A DNA stretch of 42,444 nucleotides from CAZOHG01 sp964579725 (GCA_964579725.1 CAZOHG010000030.1:1-42444); one strand, 5' to 3'. Positions 8,294 to 17,275 are shown, counted from the first letter of the stretch. The notes: generated by a model from the sequence alone, not told the origin. Translations and numbers: made by a program.

Positions 8294-8587
8294 ATGTCGA
8301 TTACGCTTGAGGATGTAGAAAAAATCGCCCAATTGGCCAAGCTGTCGTTTAGCGCGGAGGAAAAAGAAAAGTTTACGCGGCAATTGGGGCAAATTTTGCG
8401 GTACGTGGAGAAACTCAACGAACTGGACACGGAGGACGTACCGCCGACGTACCATGTAAACGCCGTGCACAATGTTTTTCGACGCGACGAAGTGAAGGCT
8501 TCCCTGTCCCAGGAGGAAGTACTTCAAAATGCTCCGGCGCGAAAAAACGGCTATTTCAGCGTTCCTAAAGTGATTGCGCAGGAGTAA
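8294..8587 (+). CDS. gatC: Asp-tRNA(Asn)/Glu-tRNA(Gln) amidotransferase subunit C
   Basis: GatC is the small subunit of the GatCAB amidotransferase, which converts misacylated Glu-tRNA(Gln) or Asp-tRNA(Asn) to the correct aminoacyl-tRNA in the cytosol. The 97 residues align with the family throughout: ITLEDVEKIAQLAKLSFSAE at the start, a central LNELDTEDVPPTYH belt, and the C-terminal DEV...LLQNAP-like and FSVPKVI elements. Length is standard. GGAGAG stands at proper spacing before the ATG, directly after a strong promoter. gatA and gatB are not adjacent, so the complex is encoded at dispersed loci; gatC instead leads an LPS operon. Confidence 0.95.
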   Translation: MSITLEDVEKIAQLAKLSFSAEEKEKFTRQLGQILRYVEKLNELDTEDVPPTYHVNAVHNVFRRDEVKASLSQEEVLQNAPARKNGYFSVPKVIAQE

Positions 8588-8588
8588 A

Positions 8589-9374
8589 ATGGGGACCAAA
8601 CCCAATGCTTTGCGGATCTTGGCCGTGATTCCGGCTCGGTACGCCGCCAGCCGTTTTCAGGGTAAAGTGTTGGCTCCTATTCTCCAAAAACCCATGGTGC
8701 AATGGGTTTTTGAGCGGGTGAGCCGCTCGCGCTACATTGACGAAGTTTGGGTTGCCACCGACCACCCAAAGGTTCGGGAAGTGGTGGAAGGATTTGGAGC
8801 GCGGGTTGTCATGACGTCGCCAGCGGCGCGCAGCGGAACTGACCGCATTGCCGAAGCCGTCCGTCATGTGCCGGCCGATATAATTGTGAACATCCAGGGA
8901 GACGAACCCATGATCGATGCGGGGGCCGTGGACAAAGCCATTGAGCCCCTTTTTCATGATGACACAATCCGGGTCTCGACCCTTGTTCGCCCGGCGCAAA
9001 ATTTGGAAGAAATGGAAGATGTCAATACGGCGCGGGTCATTTTCGACCAGAACCACAATGCCATTTATTTTACAAGAGGCATTATTCCCTACAATCGAGA
9101 CGTAGCGGACAGGCGCCGTTGGCTTTCTGAATTCACCTATTTTCAACATGTTGGCGTGTACGTGTACCGAAAAGACTTTTTGTTGACTTTTGCTGCCTGG
9201 CCCGAAACGCCGTTGGAAAAGATTGAAAAATTGGAACAATTGCGGATTTTGGAACACGGGTACAAAATTCACGTAGTGGAATCCGATTACGTTCCCATTT
9301 GTGTAGATGTACCTGAAGATATTCCCCGAGTGGAAGCGATTTTGAGAAAAGAACTGGAGACGAGAGCGAAGTAA
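8589..9374 (+). CDS. kdsB: 3-deoxy-manno-octulosonate cytidylyltransferase (CMP-Kdo synthetase)
   Basis: It activates Kdo with CTP to give CMP-Kdo, the donor for the LPS inner core. The 261-residue protein opens with the family motif VIPARYAASRFQGKVLAPI and retains VATDHPKV, SGTDRIAEA and NIQGDEPMID, all nucleotide/metal-binding elements of KdsB. The later HVGVYVYRKDFL and LEQLRILEHG stretches are also typical. I chose the ATG at 8589, which has GCAGGAG in front and begins 1 bp after the gatC stop; a TTG 15 bases upstream is less likely. The stop overlaps the pyrG start (TAATG), so CTP synthase, the enzyme making its substrate, is translated next. Confidence 0.95.
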   Translation: MGTKPNALRILAVIPARYAASRFQGKVLAPILQKPMVQWVFERVSRSRYIDEVWVATDHPKVREVVEGFGARVVMTSPAARSGTDRIAEAVRHVPADIIVNIQGDEPMIDAGAVDKAIEPLFHDDTIRVSTLVRPAQNLEEMEDVNTARVIFDQNHNAIYFTRGIIPYNRDVADRRRWLSEFTYFQHVGVYVYRKDFLLTFAAWPETPLEKIEKLEQLRILEHGYKIHVVESDYVPICVDVPEDIPRVEAILRKELETRAK

Positions 9375-11020
9375 TGGCTGAGCTAAAATCGAATTCGAAA
9401 ACCAAATTTATCTTTATTACGGGAGGCGTGGTCAGCTCTTTGGGAAAGGGGATTGCTGCTGCATCCTTGGGCATGTTGTTAAAATCGCGCGGCTTGAAAG
9501 TCACTATTGAAAAATTCGATCCTTACATAAATGTTGACCCGGGAACGCTTAGCCCGTTTCAACACGGGGAGGTCTTTGTGACGGACGATGGCGCCGAAAC
9601 CGACCTGGACTTGGGTCATTACGAACGATTCATTGACACAAACATGACCCGAAAAAACAACACCACGACGGGACAGGTTTATTACACGGTTATTACAAAA
9701 GAACGGCACGGGGACTACTTGGGCAAAACGGTACAGGTCATTCCGCACATTACGGATGAAATCAAGCGCCGCGTGTGGGAAGTTGCGCGGAACGACGAGG
9801 TTTTTGACATCGTCATTACGGAAGTTGGGGGGACGGTTGGGGATATTGAGGGACTGCCCTTTTTGGAAGCCATTCGCCAATTTTGTCTGGACGTCGGGCC
9901 TGAAAATGCCTTGAATATTCACCTGACCCTGGTGCCTTACATTCGCGCTTCCGGTGAATTGAAAACGAAACCGACTCAACACAGCGTCATGCGGCTGCGA
10001 GAAATCGGAATTCAGCCGGATATTCTACTTTGCCGAACGGAACACCGGCTTTCGCGCGATGTGCGGGAAAAAATCGGCCTTTTTTGCAATGTACCGCCAC
10101 GGGCTGTTATTGAAGCGCGGGATGTGAAGACTATTTACGAAGTGCCTCTGGTACTGCACAAAGAGAAATTGGACGACCTGGTCATTGAAAAATTGCGCCT
10201 GGAGGCTCCTCAGCCCAAAATTGAAAAGTGGCGTGAGTTTGTGGAAAAAGTTAAGCATCCCCGTCAATCCGTTCAAATTGCGGTGGTTGGAAAATACATT
10301 AATCTGCACGATTCGTATAAGAGCATTATTGAGGCATTTGTGCACGCCGGTGTGGAAAACGACGCCCACGTGGAGTTGATTTGGGTGGATTCCGAAGACA
10401 TTGAAGCGGAAGGGGCCGATAAATTTCTCCACGATGTTTCGGGCATTTTAATCCCGGGTGGTTTTGGCACCCGCGGTGTTGAGGGGAAAATCCAAGCCAT
10501 TGAATACGCACGGGTGAACAAAATCCCCTTTTTCGGAATCTGCCTCGGCATGCAGTGTGCCGTCATTGAATTTTCCCGGCACGTGTGCGGGTTGAAAAAT
10601 GCCAACAGTCGCGAATTTGATCCCAATACCCCGCACCCGGTTATTGACATCATGGAACGCCAGAAGGGGCTGGAAAATTTGGGGGGAACCATGCGCCTGG
10701 GTGCCTACCCCTGCGTGGTAAAAGAAGGAACTCGGGCGTACGAAGCCTACCAAACCAGGGAAATTTCGGAGCGTCACCGCCACCGCTACGAACTCAACAA
10801 TCATTACCGGCAGATTCTAACGGAAAATGGCCTTCAATCCAGCGGTATCTACCCCAAGGAAGATTTGGTGGAAATTGTGGAATTGCCCAAGCACCCCTGG
10901 TTTGTGGGGGTTCAATTTCACCCGGAGCTCAAATCCCGCGTCACAAAGGCTCATCCGTTGTTTCGCGAATTTGTTAAGGCAGCGTTGAATTTTCAGAATG
11001 ACCCCAAAAAGACGATTTGA
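9374..11020 (+). CDS. pyrG: CTP synthase
   Basis: It makes CTP from UTP, ATP and glutamine. The 548 residues show the full two-domain architecture. The N-terminal synthetase domain begins KFIFITGGVVSSLGKG with the P-loop-like motif, then KFDPYINVDPGTLSPFQHGE, DLDLGHYERF and GGTVGDIEGLPFLEAIRQ. The C-terminal class I glutamine amidotransferase has nucleophile Cys390 in GICLGMQ and His516-Glu518 in FHPE. Length is that of the family. Its start overlaps the kdsB stop, consistent with supplying CTP for Kdo activation; kdsB-pyrG adjacency is also known in Chlamydia. Confidence 0.97.
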   Translation: MAELKSNSKTKFIFITGGVVSSLGKGIAAASLGMLLKSRGLKVTIEKFDPYINVDPGTLSPFQHGEVFVTDDGAETDLDLGHYERFIDTNMTRKNNTTTGQVYYTVITKERHGDYLGKTVQVIPHITDEIKRRVWEVARNDEVFDIVITEVGGTVGDIEGLPFLEAIRQFCLDVGPENALNIHLTLVPYIRASGELKTKPTQHSVMRLREIGIQPDILLCRTEHRLSRDVREKIGLFCNVPPRAVIEARDVKTIYEVPLVLHKEKLDDLVIEKLRLEAPQPKIEKWREFVEKVKHPRQSVQIAVVGKYINLHDSYKSIIEAFVHAGVENDAHVELIWVDSEDIEAEGADKFLHDVSGILIPGGFGTRGVEGKIQAIEYARVNKIPFFGICLGMQCAVIEFSRHVCGLKNANSREFDPNTPHPVIDIMERQKGLENLGGTMRLGAYPCVVKEGTRAYEAYQTREISERHRHRYELNNHYRQILTENGLQSSGIYPKEDLVEIVELPKHPWFVGVQFHPELKSRVTKAHPLFREFVKAALNFQNDPKKTI

Positions 11021-11139
11021 GGGAGACTCCCCTGTGGCGGAAGGGCATTTTCCCGATTTGCGGCGGCTAGAATTTTATGAAACGCGACACAAAAAGAGCA
11101 GAGATTCGAAAATAGTCCTGAATTTTAAAGGAAAATAAA

Positions 11140-11973
11140 ATGCACGTTGTTGAGGTAAACGGCATTCAAATTGGCGGCGGGATGCCGCTGGTTCTCATTG
11201 CAGGTCCCTGCGTGATTGAAGAGGAAAGCCTCGTTCTGGACACAGCGGGACAAATTAAGGAAATTGTGGACAGAGTCGGTATTCCGTGGATTTTTAAATC
11301 GTCTTACCAAAAGGACAACCGCTCGTCAGTGGAATATTACCAGGGGCCCGGTCTGGAAAAGGGATTGAAAATTCTCCAAAAGGTGAAAGAGACCTACGGC
11401 GTACCCGTTTTGTCGGATATCCACGATCGCTGTCAGGCCGAACCGGCTGCCGAAGTTTTGGACATTATTCAAATTCCGGCTTACCTTTCAATGCAAACCA
11501 GCATTACGCTGGCCGCTGCCCGAACGGGAAAGGTCATTAATGTCAAAAAGGGGCAATTTCTTCACCCGAAGGATGTGGAAAAAATTATTCGAAAAATCGA
11601 AAGCACGGGCAATCATCAAATCATCCTCACCGAGCGGGGCAGCGTTTTCGGGTACCACAATCTTGTGGTGGACATGCGGTCGTTTCCCATCATGCGATCG
11701 TACGGCTACCCGGTGATGTTTGACGTCACCCATTCGATTCGTATTTACGGGGTGCCTTCCTCCGACGCGGCAGGGGGCGAGCCTTGGTTTGTACCTTACC
11801 TGGCACGCGCCGGTGTGGCGGCCGGCGTGGACGCTCTTTTTGTGGAAACACATCCGGATTGCAAAAATGCCTTGTGCGACGCTGCCAGTATGTGGCCGTT
11901 GCAAAAATTAGAGGAGCTGCTTATTCAGGTGAAAAAAGTTGACGAAATGGTGAAACCGTGGCTCGCCAAATGA
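11140..11973 (+). CDS. kdsA: 3-deoxy-8-phosphooctulonate synthase, metal-dependent class
   Basis: It condenses arabinose-5-phosphate and phosphoenolpyruvate to Kdo-8-phosphate. The 277-residue protein carries KSSYQKDNRSS, the YQGPGLEKGLKIL and VIQIPAYLSMQT signatures, INVKKGQFLHP, and RGSVFGYHNLVVDMRSFPIM. In LIAGPC the residue at position 24 is Cys, where the metal-independent E. coli enzyme has Asn; this matches the Aquifex-type metal-dependent class, and His and Glu/Asp ligands are conserved further on (VETHPD). AAAGGAA lies 7 nt before the ATG. It is separated from pyrG by 119 bp with no clear promoter. The transaldolase-like gene follows at 39 bp. Confidence 0.96.
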   Translation: MHVVEVNGIQIGGGMPLVLIAGPCVIEEESLVLDTAGQIKEIVDRVGIPWIFKSSYQKDNRSSVEYYQGPGLEKGLKILQKVKETYGVPVLSDIHDRCQAEPAAEVLDIIQIPAYLSMQTSITLAAARTGKVINVKKGQFLHPKDVEKIIRKIESTGNHQIILTERGSVFGYHNLVVDMRSFPIMRSYGYPVMFDVTHSIRIYGVPSSDAAGGEPWFVPYLARAGVAAGVDALFVETHPDCKNALCDAASMWPLQKLEELLIQVKKVDEMVKPWLAK

Positions 11974-12012
11974 AACAGGCTGAAATAGGAAATATTTGCA
12001 GGAGACAATTTT

Positions 12013-12663
12013 ATGCGTTTTTTCATTGATTCGGCGGAGATCGCCGACATTCAGACCGCTCTGGAATTTGGATGGTGCGACGGCGTGACGACCAATCCAA
12101 GTCTGATTGCCAAATCGGGACGGCAGCTCAAACCCGTGATTCAGGAAATTGCCGCTTTAGTTGAGGGTCCCGTTTTAGCGGAAGTGATTAGCACAAAGAC
12201 AGAGGACATTGTGGCCGAAGGCAGAGAAATGGCTGCCTGGGCAGAAAATGTGGCGATTAAAATTCCGCTCACTTTGGAAGGATTAAAAGCGGTTCGCGCG
12301 CTGGAAGCCGAAGGCATTTCGACCGGCACAACGCTGGTTTTTTCGCCTTCGCAGGTTTTGTTGGCAGCTAAAGCGGGAACCCATTACGTGATTCCCTTCG
12401 TCGGTCGTTTGGATGATATTTCTTCTCTGGGAGCGGGGTTGGTGGCGCAGGCACAGGAGCTTTTGGGTAATTACAGATTTCGGACGGAGGTGCTGGCGGC
12501 CAGCATCCGCACCCCGCGTCACGTGCTGGAATGCGCCTTGGAGGGCATTCCCATTGTGACGGCACCGCTGAAGGTGTACCAGCAAATGGTAAAACATCCC
12601 CTCACTGACGTGGGAGTGGATCGATTTTTGGCAGATTGGGAGAAGGCCAAAAAGAATCTTTAA
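12013..12663 (+). CDS. tal: Small transaldolase / fructose-6-phosphate aldolase family protein
   Basis: The 216-residue chain is the short (TalC/FSA) form of transaldolase. It begins MRFFIDSAEIADIQ, has DGVTTNPSLIAKSG, the Schiff-base Lys83 in VAIKIPLT, GTTLVFSPSQVLLAAKAG, and YVIPFVGRLDD. Members either exchange dihydroxyacetone units between pentose and hexose phosphates or cleave fructose-6-phosphate; sequence alone does not separate them here. AGGAG stands about 8 nt before the ATG. The position between kdsA and kdsD suggests it helps balance pentose phosphates from which arabinose-5-phosphate is drawn. Confidence 0.9.
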   Translation: MRFFIDSAEIADIQTALEFGWCDGVTTNPSLIAKSGRQLKPVIQEIAALVEGPVLAEVISTKTEDIVAEGREMAAWAENVAIKIPLTLEGLKAVRALEAEGISTGTTLVFSPSQVLLAAKAGTHYVIPFVGRLDDISSLGAGLVAQAQELLGNYRFRTEVLAASIRTPRHVLECALEGIPIVTAPLKVYQQMVKHPLTDVGVDRFLADWEKAKKNL

Positions 12664-12715
12664 AAAATGGCCGGGCGTTTTACGGTCGAGATTTAGGCGG
12701 ATTACGGGAAAAAGC

Positions 12716-13720
12716 ATGCACGTAAAGGTTCAAAATAAAATGGCGCCTCCGCTTGGTGAGAACATTGTCGAAAGGGGAAGGCAGGTTATTCGACTTGAGG
12801 CGCAGGCGCTGGAAAAGTTGGTGTCGCAGGTCGACGCCTCGTTCGAGAAGGCGGTACAACTGATTCGCCACGCGCAGGGCCGGGTCATTGTAACGGGTAT
12901 TGGAAAATCCGGCATCGTGGGACGCAAAATTGCGGCGACTCTCACCAGCACCGGAACGGCGGCGTTTTTTCTTCACCCCACGGAGGGCGCCCACGGCGAT
13001 TTGGGCATGGTGCTGAAAGACGACGTGGTTATTTGCATTTCCAAAAGCGGCAACACGGAAGAATTGGCTCAATTGGTCCCCATTTTCAAGCGGATCGGCG
13101 TACCGCTTATTACCATGACGGCCAACCCTGAGTCCGAACTGGCTCAAAAAAGCGACGTCGTTTTGAATATTGGGTCGATCGAGGAAGCCTGTCCCTTCGA
13201 TCTGGCCCCTACAGCCAGTACCACGGCCACCATGGCGTTGGGAGACGCCCTCGCGGTGGCGCTGTTGGAATTGCGAAATTTCAGTCTTGAGGATTTTGCC
13301 CGACTTCATCCGGGTGGTTCCATTGGACGGAAGCTGTTGCTGCGCATTGACGATGTCATGAGTACGGGTGACCGCCTTCCGCGCGTTCACCCGGAAACGC
13401 TCCTGAAAGATGCCATTATGGAAATCACCTCAAAGCGGTTCGGGGCAACCAGTGTAACGGACGAATCCGGGCATCTCTTGGGAATCATTACGGACGGCGA
13501 TGTGCGGCGTCTTATTGAAAAACGCAAAGATCTGTGGAATTTAAAGGCGGCACAGGTCATGACGCCTAATCCCATTGCGGTGAAGGTGGGAATCCTGGCC
13601 TCGGACGCATTGAATGTCATGAAAATTCGGGCCATTAACACCATTTTGGTCGTGGATGCGGAAAACCGTCTTGTTGGGATGGTTCACATCCACGATTTGC
13701 TGAAAGCCGGGATTTCTTAG
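12716..13720 (+). CDS. kdsD: Arabinose-5-phosphate isomerase (KpsF/GutQ family)
   Basis: It interconverts ribulose-5-phosphate and arabinose-5-phosphate, the first committed step to Kdo. The 334 residues contain an N-terminal SIS sugar-isomerase domain (VTGIGKSGIVGRKIA, GAHGDLGM, CISKSGNTEE, LAPTASTTATMALGDALA) and HPGGSIGRKLL leading into two CBS domains from about residue 205 to the end (DVMSTGDRLPRV, TDGDVRRLIE, VMTPNPIAV). The upstream ATG has only a weak GGGAA site; a second in-frame ATG at residue 9 is a possible true start. The neighbours provide the rest of the Kdo pathway. Confidence 0.95.
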   Translation: MHVKVQNKMAPPLGENIVERGRQVIRLEAQALEKLVSQVDASFEKAVQLIRHAQGRVIVTGIGKSGIVGRKIAATLTSTGTAAFFLHPTEGAHGDLGMVLKDDVVICISKSGNTEELAQLVPIFKRIGVPLITMTANPESELAQKSDVVLNIGSIEEACPFDLAPTASTTATMALGDALAVALLELRNFSLEDFARLHPGGSIGRKLLLRIDDVMSTGDRLPRVHPETLLKDAIMEITSKRFGATSVTDESGHLLGIITDGDVRRLIEKRKDLWNLKAAQVMTPNPIAVKVGILASDALNVMKIRAINTILVVDAENRLVGMVHIHDLLKAGIS

Positions 13721-13772
13721 CGCCGAAACGAATAAAATTACCGGGTGGAGTTTCCCCCAATATTGGAATGCG

Positions 13773-14687
13773 ATGGCAAAACCTTTGCGGAAACGTATAA
13801 AAAACAATTTTATTTATGTGTTTGTTTTTTATCTCATTTTGTTTGTCAGGCTAATCCCTCGCCGGAGGGCTTTTCAGGTCTTTGAAAAATTAGGGGCTTT
13901 TGCCTTTTGGGTGGCGGCTGATGTGCGAGAGAAAATGATTCGGCATTTAACTTTCGCCTTCGGCAGGGAAAAAACGGATGGGGAAATCAGAATTTTAGCG
14001 CGACAGTCTTTAATAGATTTAGCGCGCAACGCAGTGGACGCTGTTCGATTGCCCGTTTACACCTTGCGCGATTTGGAAAAGTTTGTGTCGGCCGAGGGGC
14101 TTGAAAATCTGGAAAAAGCCCTGGCGCGAAAAAAGGGGGCCATTTTGGTCACGGGACACATCGGTTCCTGGGAGGTTTTAGCCGCTTTTGTGGCGATGCG
14201 AGGTTTTCCGCTTTATGTTGTAGGAGCCCGATTGTACGATCCCCGATTGGATCGTTTGCTGCTCAAGATGCGGGCAAGCGGGCGCTACCGCAATATTCCG
14301 CGCGGCGGAAGCACCCAAAAACTTCTGAAAATTTTGCGGCGTGGAAATGTGTTAGGGATTCTCATCGACCAGGACACACGCGTCGCAGGGACTTTTGTGC
14401 CGTTTTTTGGAAAATTGGCGTACACGCCGGTGGGGGCGGCCATTCTGAGTATTAAAACTGGGGCTGCCCTGGTGCCGGTTTACATTCATTTAGATGAAAA
14501 ATACCGGCACACTATTCATATTTTGCCGGAGTTTGAATGTGAATTGACCGGAGACACCCGAGCTGACGCCACGCGAATGACGGCGGAATTGACACAGATT
14601 TTGGAATCCTTTATTCGGCAGCATCCTACGCAATGGGTCTGGATGCACGAACGTTGGAAGACGCGGCCAGAAGAGGTGAATTTTTAA
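13773..14687 (+). CDS. Lipid A biosynthesis (lauroyl) acyltransferase, LpxL/HtrB-like
   Basis: It probably adds a secondary acyl chain to Kdo-lipid A on the cytosolic face of the inner membrane. The 304-residue product starts with a basic segment and a hydrophobic anchor (residues about 13-27), then the LPLAT core. The catalytic HX4E motif is H129-E134 in GHIGSWE; downstream blocks include NIPRGGSTQKLLKILRRGN, GILIDQD, VPFFGKLAYTPVGAA and the C-terminal HPTQWVWMHERWKTRP, all typical of LpxL/LpxM. The position after kdsD and before lptC fits lipid A completion. Which acyl chain is used cannot be told. Confidence 0.9.
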   Translation: MAKPLRKRIKNNFIYVFVFYLILFVRLIPRRRAFQVFEKLGAFAFWVAADVREKMIRHLTFAFGREKTDGEIRILARQSLIDLARNAVDAVRLPVYTLRDLEKFVSAEGLENLEKALARKKGAILVTGHIGSWEVLAAFVAMRGFPLYVVGARLYDPRLDRLLLKMRASGRYRNIPRGGSTQKLLKILRRGNVLGILIDQDTRVAGTFVPFFGKLAYTPVGAAILSIKTGAALVPVYIHLDEKYRHTIHILPEFECELTGDTRADATRMTAELTQILESFIRQHPTQWVWMHERWKTRPEEVNF

Positions 14688-14689
14688 AA

Positions 14690-15325
14690 ATGAGAAGAGG
14701 GCTCAAAATAGGGGTAGGATTTGTGCTGCTGGTCGGGCTCTTGGCAGGCTGTAGCGGAAAAAAGTCGGCGCAACCTGTGGCGTCGGCGGTGAAGCAATCG
14801 GTAGAAGTCCCCGACCAAGAGGCATGGAATTCCACGGCCATGGCCACCCGAAACGGACATTTGACAGCCAAAGTGCACTACGCACACATGAGCCGCTTTA
14901 CAGACCAGGACCTCATGAAATTTGACGGCGGAATTACCGTTTATTTGTTCAATCAAAAGGGACAGGTAACGTCGGTGGTTCAATCGGATCGAGGTATTTT
15001 GAACGAGAAAACCAACCGGGTGGAGGCGTTCGGGCATGTTGTGGCGCACGCCGACAGTGAGGATGCCACGCTTTACACCGATCATCTAATTTTCGATCAC
15101 AAGCGAGGAAAATTGTTCACAGACGCCTATGTTACGGTAACTACGCCGCGGGACACGCTACACGGTTACGGTTTTGAGTCGGACCAAAGCTTTCACCATT
15201 GGGTGATTCGTAAGCCGAGCGGCGTCTCCAAAAGGCCGGTAAATCTGAATGTGGAGAAGCATTTTGAAGCAAAACGGGCTCCAAATGATTCAGCCCGACA
15301 ACGGATTTCCGAAGATCGCCATTAG
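14690..15325 (+). CDS. lptC: LPS export lipoprotein/bitopic protein LptC
   Basis: LptC links the inner-membrane LPS ABC transporter to the periplasmic LptA bridge. The 211-residue product has a signal segment ending in a strong lipobox (L-A-G-Cys21), unlike enterobacterial LptC, which is bitopic. The rest is the beta-rich LptC fold: HYAHMSRFTDQDLMKFDGGI, VTSVVQSDRGILNEKTNRVE, AFGHVVAHADSEDATLYTDH and a final KLFTDAYVTVTTPRDTLHG strand set. The ATG is 2 bp after the acyltransferase stop with GAGGTG upstream. It is directly followed by lptA and lptB, making the assignment secure. Confidence 0.9.
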   Translation: MRRGLKIGVGFVLLVGLLAGCSGKKSAQPVASAVKQSVEVPDQEAWNSTAMATRNGHLTAKVHYAHMSRFTDQDLMKFDGGITVYLFNQKGQVTSVVQSDRGILNEKTNRVEAFGHVVAHADSEDATLYTDHLIFDHKRGKLFTDAYVTVTTPRDTLHGYGFESDQSFHHWVIRKPSGVSKRPVNLNVEKHFEAKRAPNDSARQRISEDRH

Positions 15326-15330
15326 ACGTC

Positions 15331-16452
15331 ATGATTGCGCGCCGGCCGTTGTTCTTTGAAAAATTCTTGTGGACCTTTTTTGTCCTGTTTTTTTCGGCTG
15401 TTGGCGCCTGCGGACAAACAGCCGATTTGGCACGTTTGACCCACGCCGATTCTTTGATTTACGAAAAAGTCGGCAACGAAGAAATTCTCCGCTTTGTGGG
15501 CCACGTGGTTTTTCGTAAGGAGCCGAAATGGCTGCGCTGCGACCGCTCCGTGTACTACCGGGATCGAGGCATGGCCGTTTTTAGCGGAAATGTGGTTTTG
15601 AACGATTCCGGGCGGGTACTTCGAGCGGACGAAGTCACGTATTTTCAAAATCCCGAACGCGAGAAAGCCGTGGGACGCGTTAATTTTCGGGCGGATGGGA
15701 AAAAAATCACTTGCGCGCTGTTGGAATATGTGGACCCTCAGCGAAAGGCTTTGGCTTTGCGTCGGGTGGTATTTCGCGATTCGCTGAATTCGATTTCATT
15801 GTTTGCAGATTCTGTAACTTACTGGTTAAACAAAGATTACGGTTTGGCAACAGGGCATCCAAAATTGGTAAAATACGATTCGACCGGGGCGGTCGAAATC
15901 GAAATTCGCGCCAGCCGTTTAGGCTACGACGGCAAGAAGGCACAGGCCGTCGCCCTGAGACATGTCAGAATCACTAAAGGGGACGTGGTCGCTCTGGCAT
16001 TTGAGGCTCGGTTTTTCGATTCCGAACACAAAGTGGTGATTTTCGGGGCGCCGCGGATACACCAGGGGGAAGATCAAATGAAGGCGGACACCATCGAAAT
16101 TTATTTAAAGGGGAAACTTTTGGACCGTGTACACCTCAGAGGTCGCGGGAAAATGACATCGAAGGTTCATCTGAAAAAAAAGACCCTAAAAGATTGGATT
16201 TCAGGGCGGGACATTTGGCTAACGTTCAAAAACGACACGCTCAAAACGGTTGTGGTAAAGGAGCAGGCCATTAGTTTGTACCACGTCATTGAAAAAGGGA
16301 AGGAAAAGGGGGTTAATCAGGTGTTAGGGGATTGGCTGGAGATCGCGTTTAAAAGGGGAAAACCCGAAGAAGTACGCATTGAAAGTTCTCCGGGACTGGC
16401 TCGCGGAAGATTTTATCCCCCGGGTGCACAGGTTCAGCCCCTCAAACCGTGA
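15331..16452 (+). CDS. lptA: LPS transport periplasmic protein, OstA/LptA family
   Basis: It should form part of the periplasmic beta-jellyroll bridge carrying LPS to the outer membrane. A signal peptide (residues about 1-29, ending GACGQ) precedes repeated OstA-type strands: FVGHVVFRKEPKWLRCDRS, YYRDRGMAVFSGNVVLNDSG and RADEVTYFQNPEREKAVGRV. At 373 residues it is much longer than E. coli LptA (185) and comparable to the N-terminal OstA-like proteins of FCB bacteria; three or more jellyroll units are possible. There is no LptD-type barrel in it. Its ATG lies 5 nt after the lptC stop. Confidence 0.85.
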   Translation: MIARRPLFFEKFLWTFFVLFFSAVGACGQTADLARLTHADSLIYEKVGNEEILRFVGHVVFRKEPKWLRCDRSVYYRDRGMAVFSGNVVLNDSGRVLRADEVTYFQNPEREKAVGRVNFRADGKKITCALLEYVDPQRKALALRRVVFRDSLNSISLFADSVTYWLNKDYGLATGHPKLVKYDSTGAVEIEIRASRLGYDGKKAQAVALRHVRITKGDVVALAFEARFFDSEHKVVIFGAPRIHQGEDQMKADTIEIYLKGKLLDRVHLRGRGKMTSKVHLKKKTLKDWISGRDIWLTFKNDTLKTVVVKEQAISLYHVIEKGKEKGVNQVLGDWLEIAFKRGKPEEVRIESSPGLARGRFYPPGAQVQPLKP

Positions 16453-16485
16453 GCGTACGAAAATCGAACTTGACGCTGTGGCAAA

Positions 16486-17214
16486 ATGGCAACATTGAGA
16501 TCTGAAAATTTAGTCAAAATTTACGGAAAACGCCGTGTGGTAAAAGGGGTTTCCGTTGAGGTTAATCAGGGCGAAATTGTGGGGTTGTTGGGCCCAAATG
16601 GGGCCGGAAAAACCACAACATTTTATATGATTACCGGAATGATTCGCCCGAACAGCGGTCGGATTTTTTTGGGGGAGAAGAATCTGACAAAATTGCCGAT
16701 GTACAAAAGAGCCCGAATGGGAATCGGTTACCTGCCGCAGGAGGCTTCTATTTTTCGGAAACTGACTGTGGAGCAAAATATTCTGGCCATTTTGGAAATG
16801 CTGCCTCTCTCGAAAACCGAGCGAAAAGAACGCCTGACCGCTCATTTGAATGAATTGGGAGTCAGTCATTTGGCCAAAAGTCGCGGGTACAATTTGTCGG
16901 GCGGGGAGCGTCGCCGGGTCGAAATTGCGCGAGCATTGGTCACCCGTCCCAAATTTCTGCTGTTGGACGAGCCCTTTGCGGGAATCGACCCCATCGCGGT
17001 TCAGGACATTCAGGGGATTATTCACCAATTAAAGCAGAAAAATATTGGTATTTTGATTACAGACCACAATGTTCACGAAACCCTGTCCATTACCGACCGT
17101 GCCTATTTGTTGTACGAAGGGACGGTTTTAAAATCGGGCACGGCGGAATTTTTGGCCAATGACGAGGAGGCCAGGCGGCTTTACCTTGGGGATAAATTTC
17201 GGTTAAATCGATGA
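16486..17214 (+). CDS. lptB: LPS export ABC transporter ATPase LptB
   Basis: This 242-residue cytosolic ATPase powers LPS extraction from the inner membrane together with LptF and LptG, which are not in the window. Walker A is GPNGAGKTT (residues 36-44), the ABC signature LSGGE is at 137-141, and Walker B is FLLLDEPF with D161-E162. GIDPIAVQDIQ and LITDHNVHETL, both diagnostic of LptB rather than other ABC ATPases, follow. Length is standard. The gene lies 33 bp after lptA and before rpoN, the same lptB-rpoN order seen in E. coli. Confidence 0.96.
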   Translation: MATLRSENLVKIYGKRRVVKGVSVEVNQGEIVGLLGPNGAGKTTTFYMITGMIRPNSGRIFLGEKNLTKLPMYKRARMGIGYLPQEASIFRKLTVEQNILAILEMLPLSKTERKERLTAHLNELGVSHLAKSRGYNLSGGERRRVEIARALVTRPKFLLLDEPFAGIDPIAVQDIQGIIHQLKQKNIGILITDHNVHETLSITDRAYLLYEGTVLKSGTAEFLANDEEARRLYLGDKFRLNR

Positions 17215-17275
17215 TAAAAACAACGGAATGGAACAGTACGAAAGGAATTGCAGTGGTTAAATTGAAGGTGATTTT

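Noticed and set aside
8565..9272. 235-residue minus-strand open frame opposite kdsB
   Set aside because: It lies wholly inside a well-supported kdsB and shows no family similarity.
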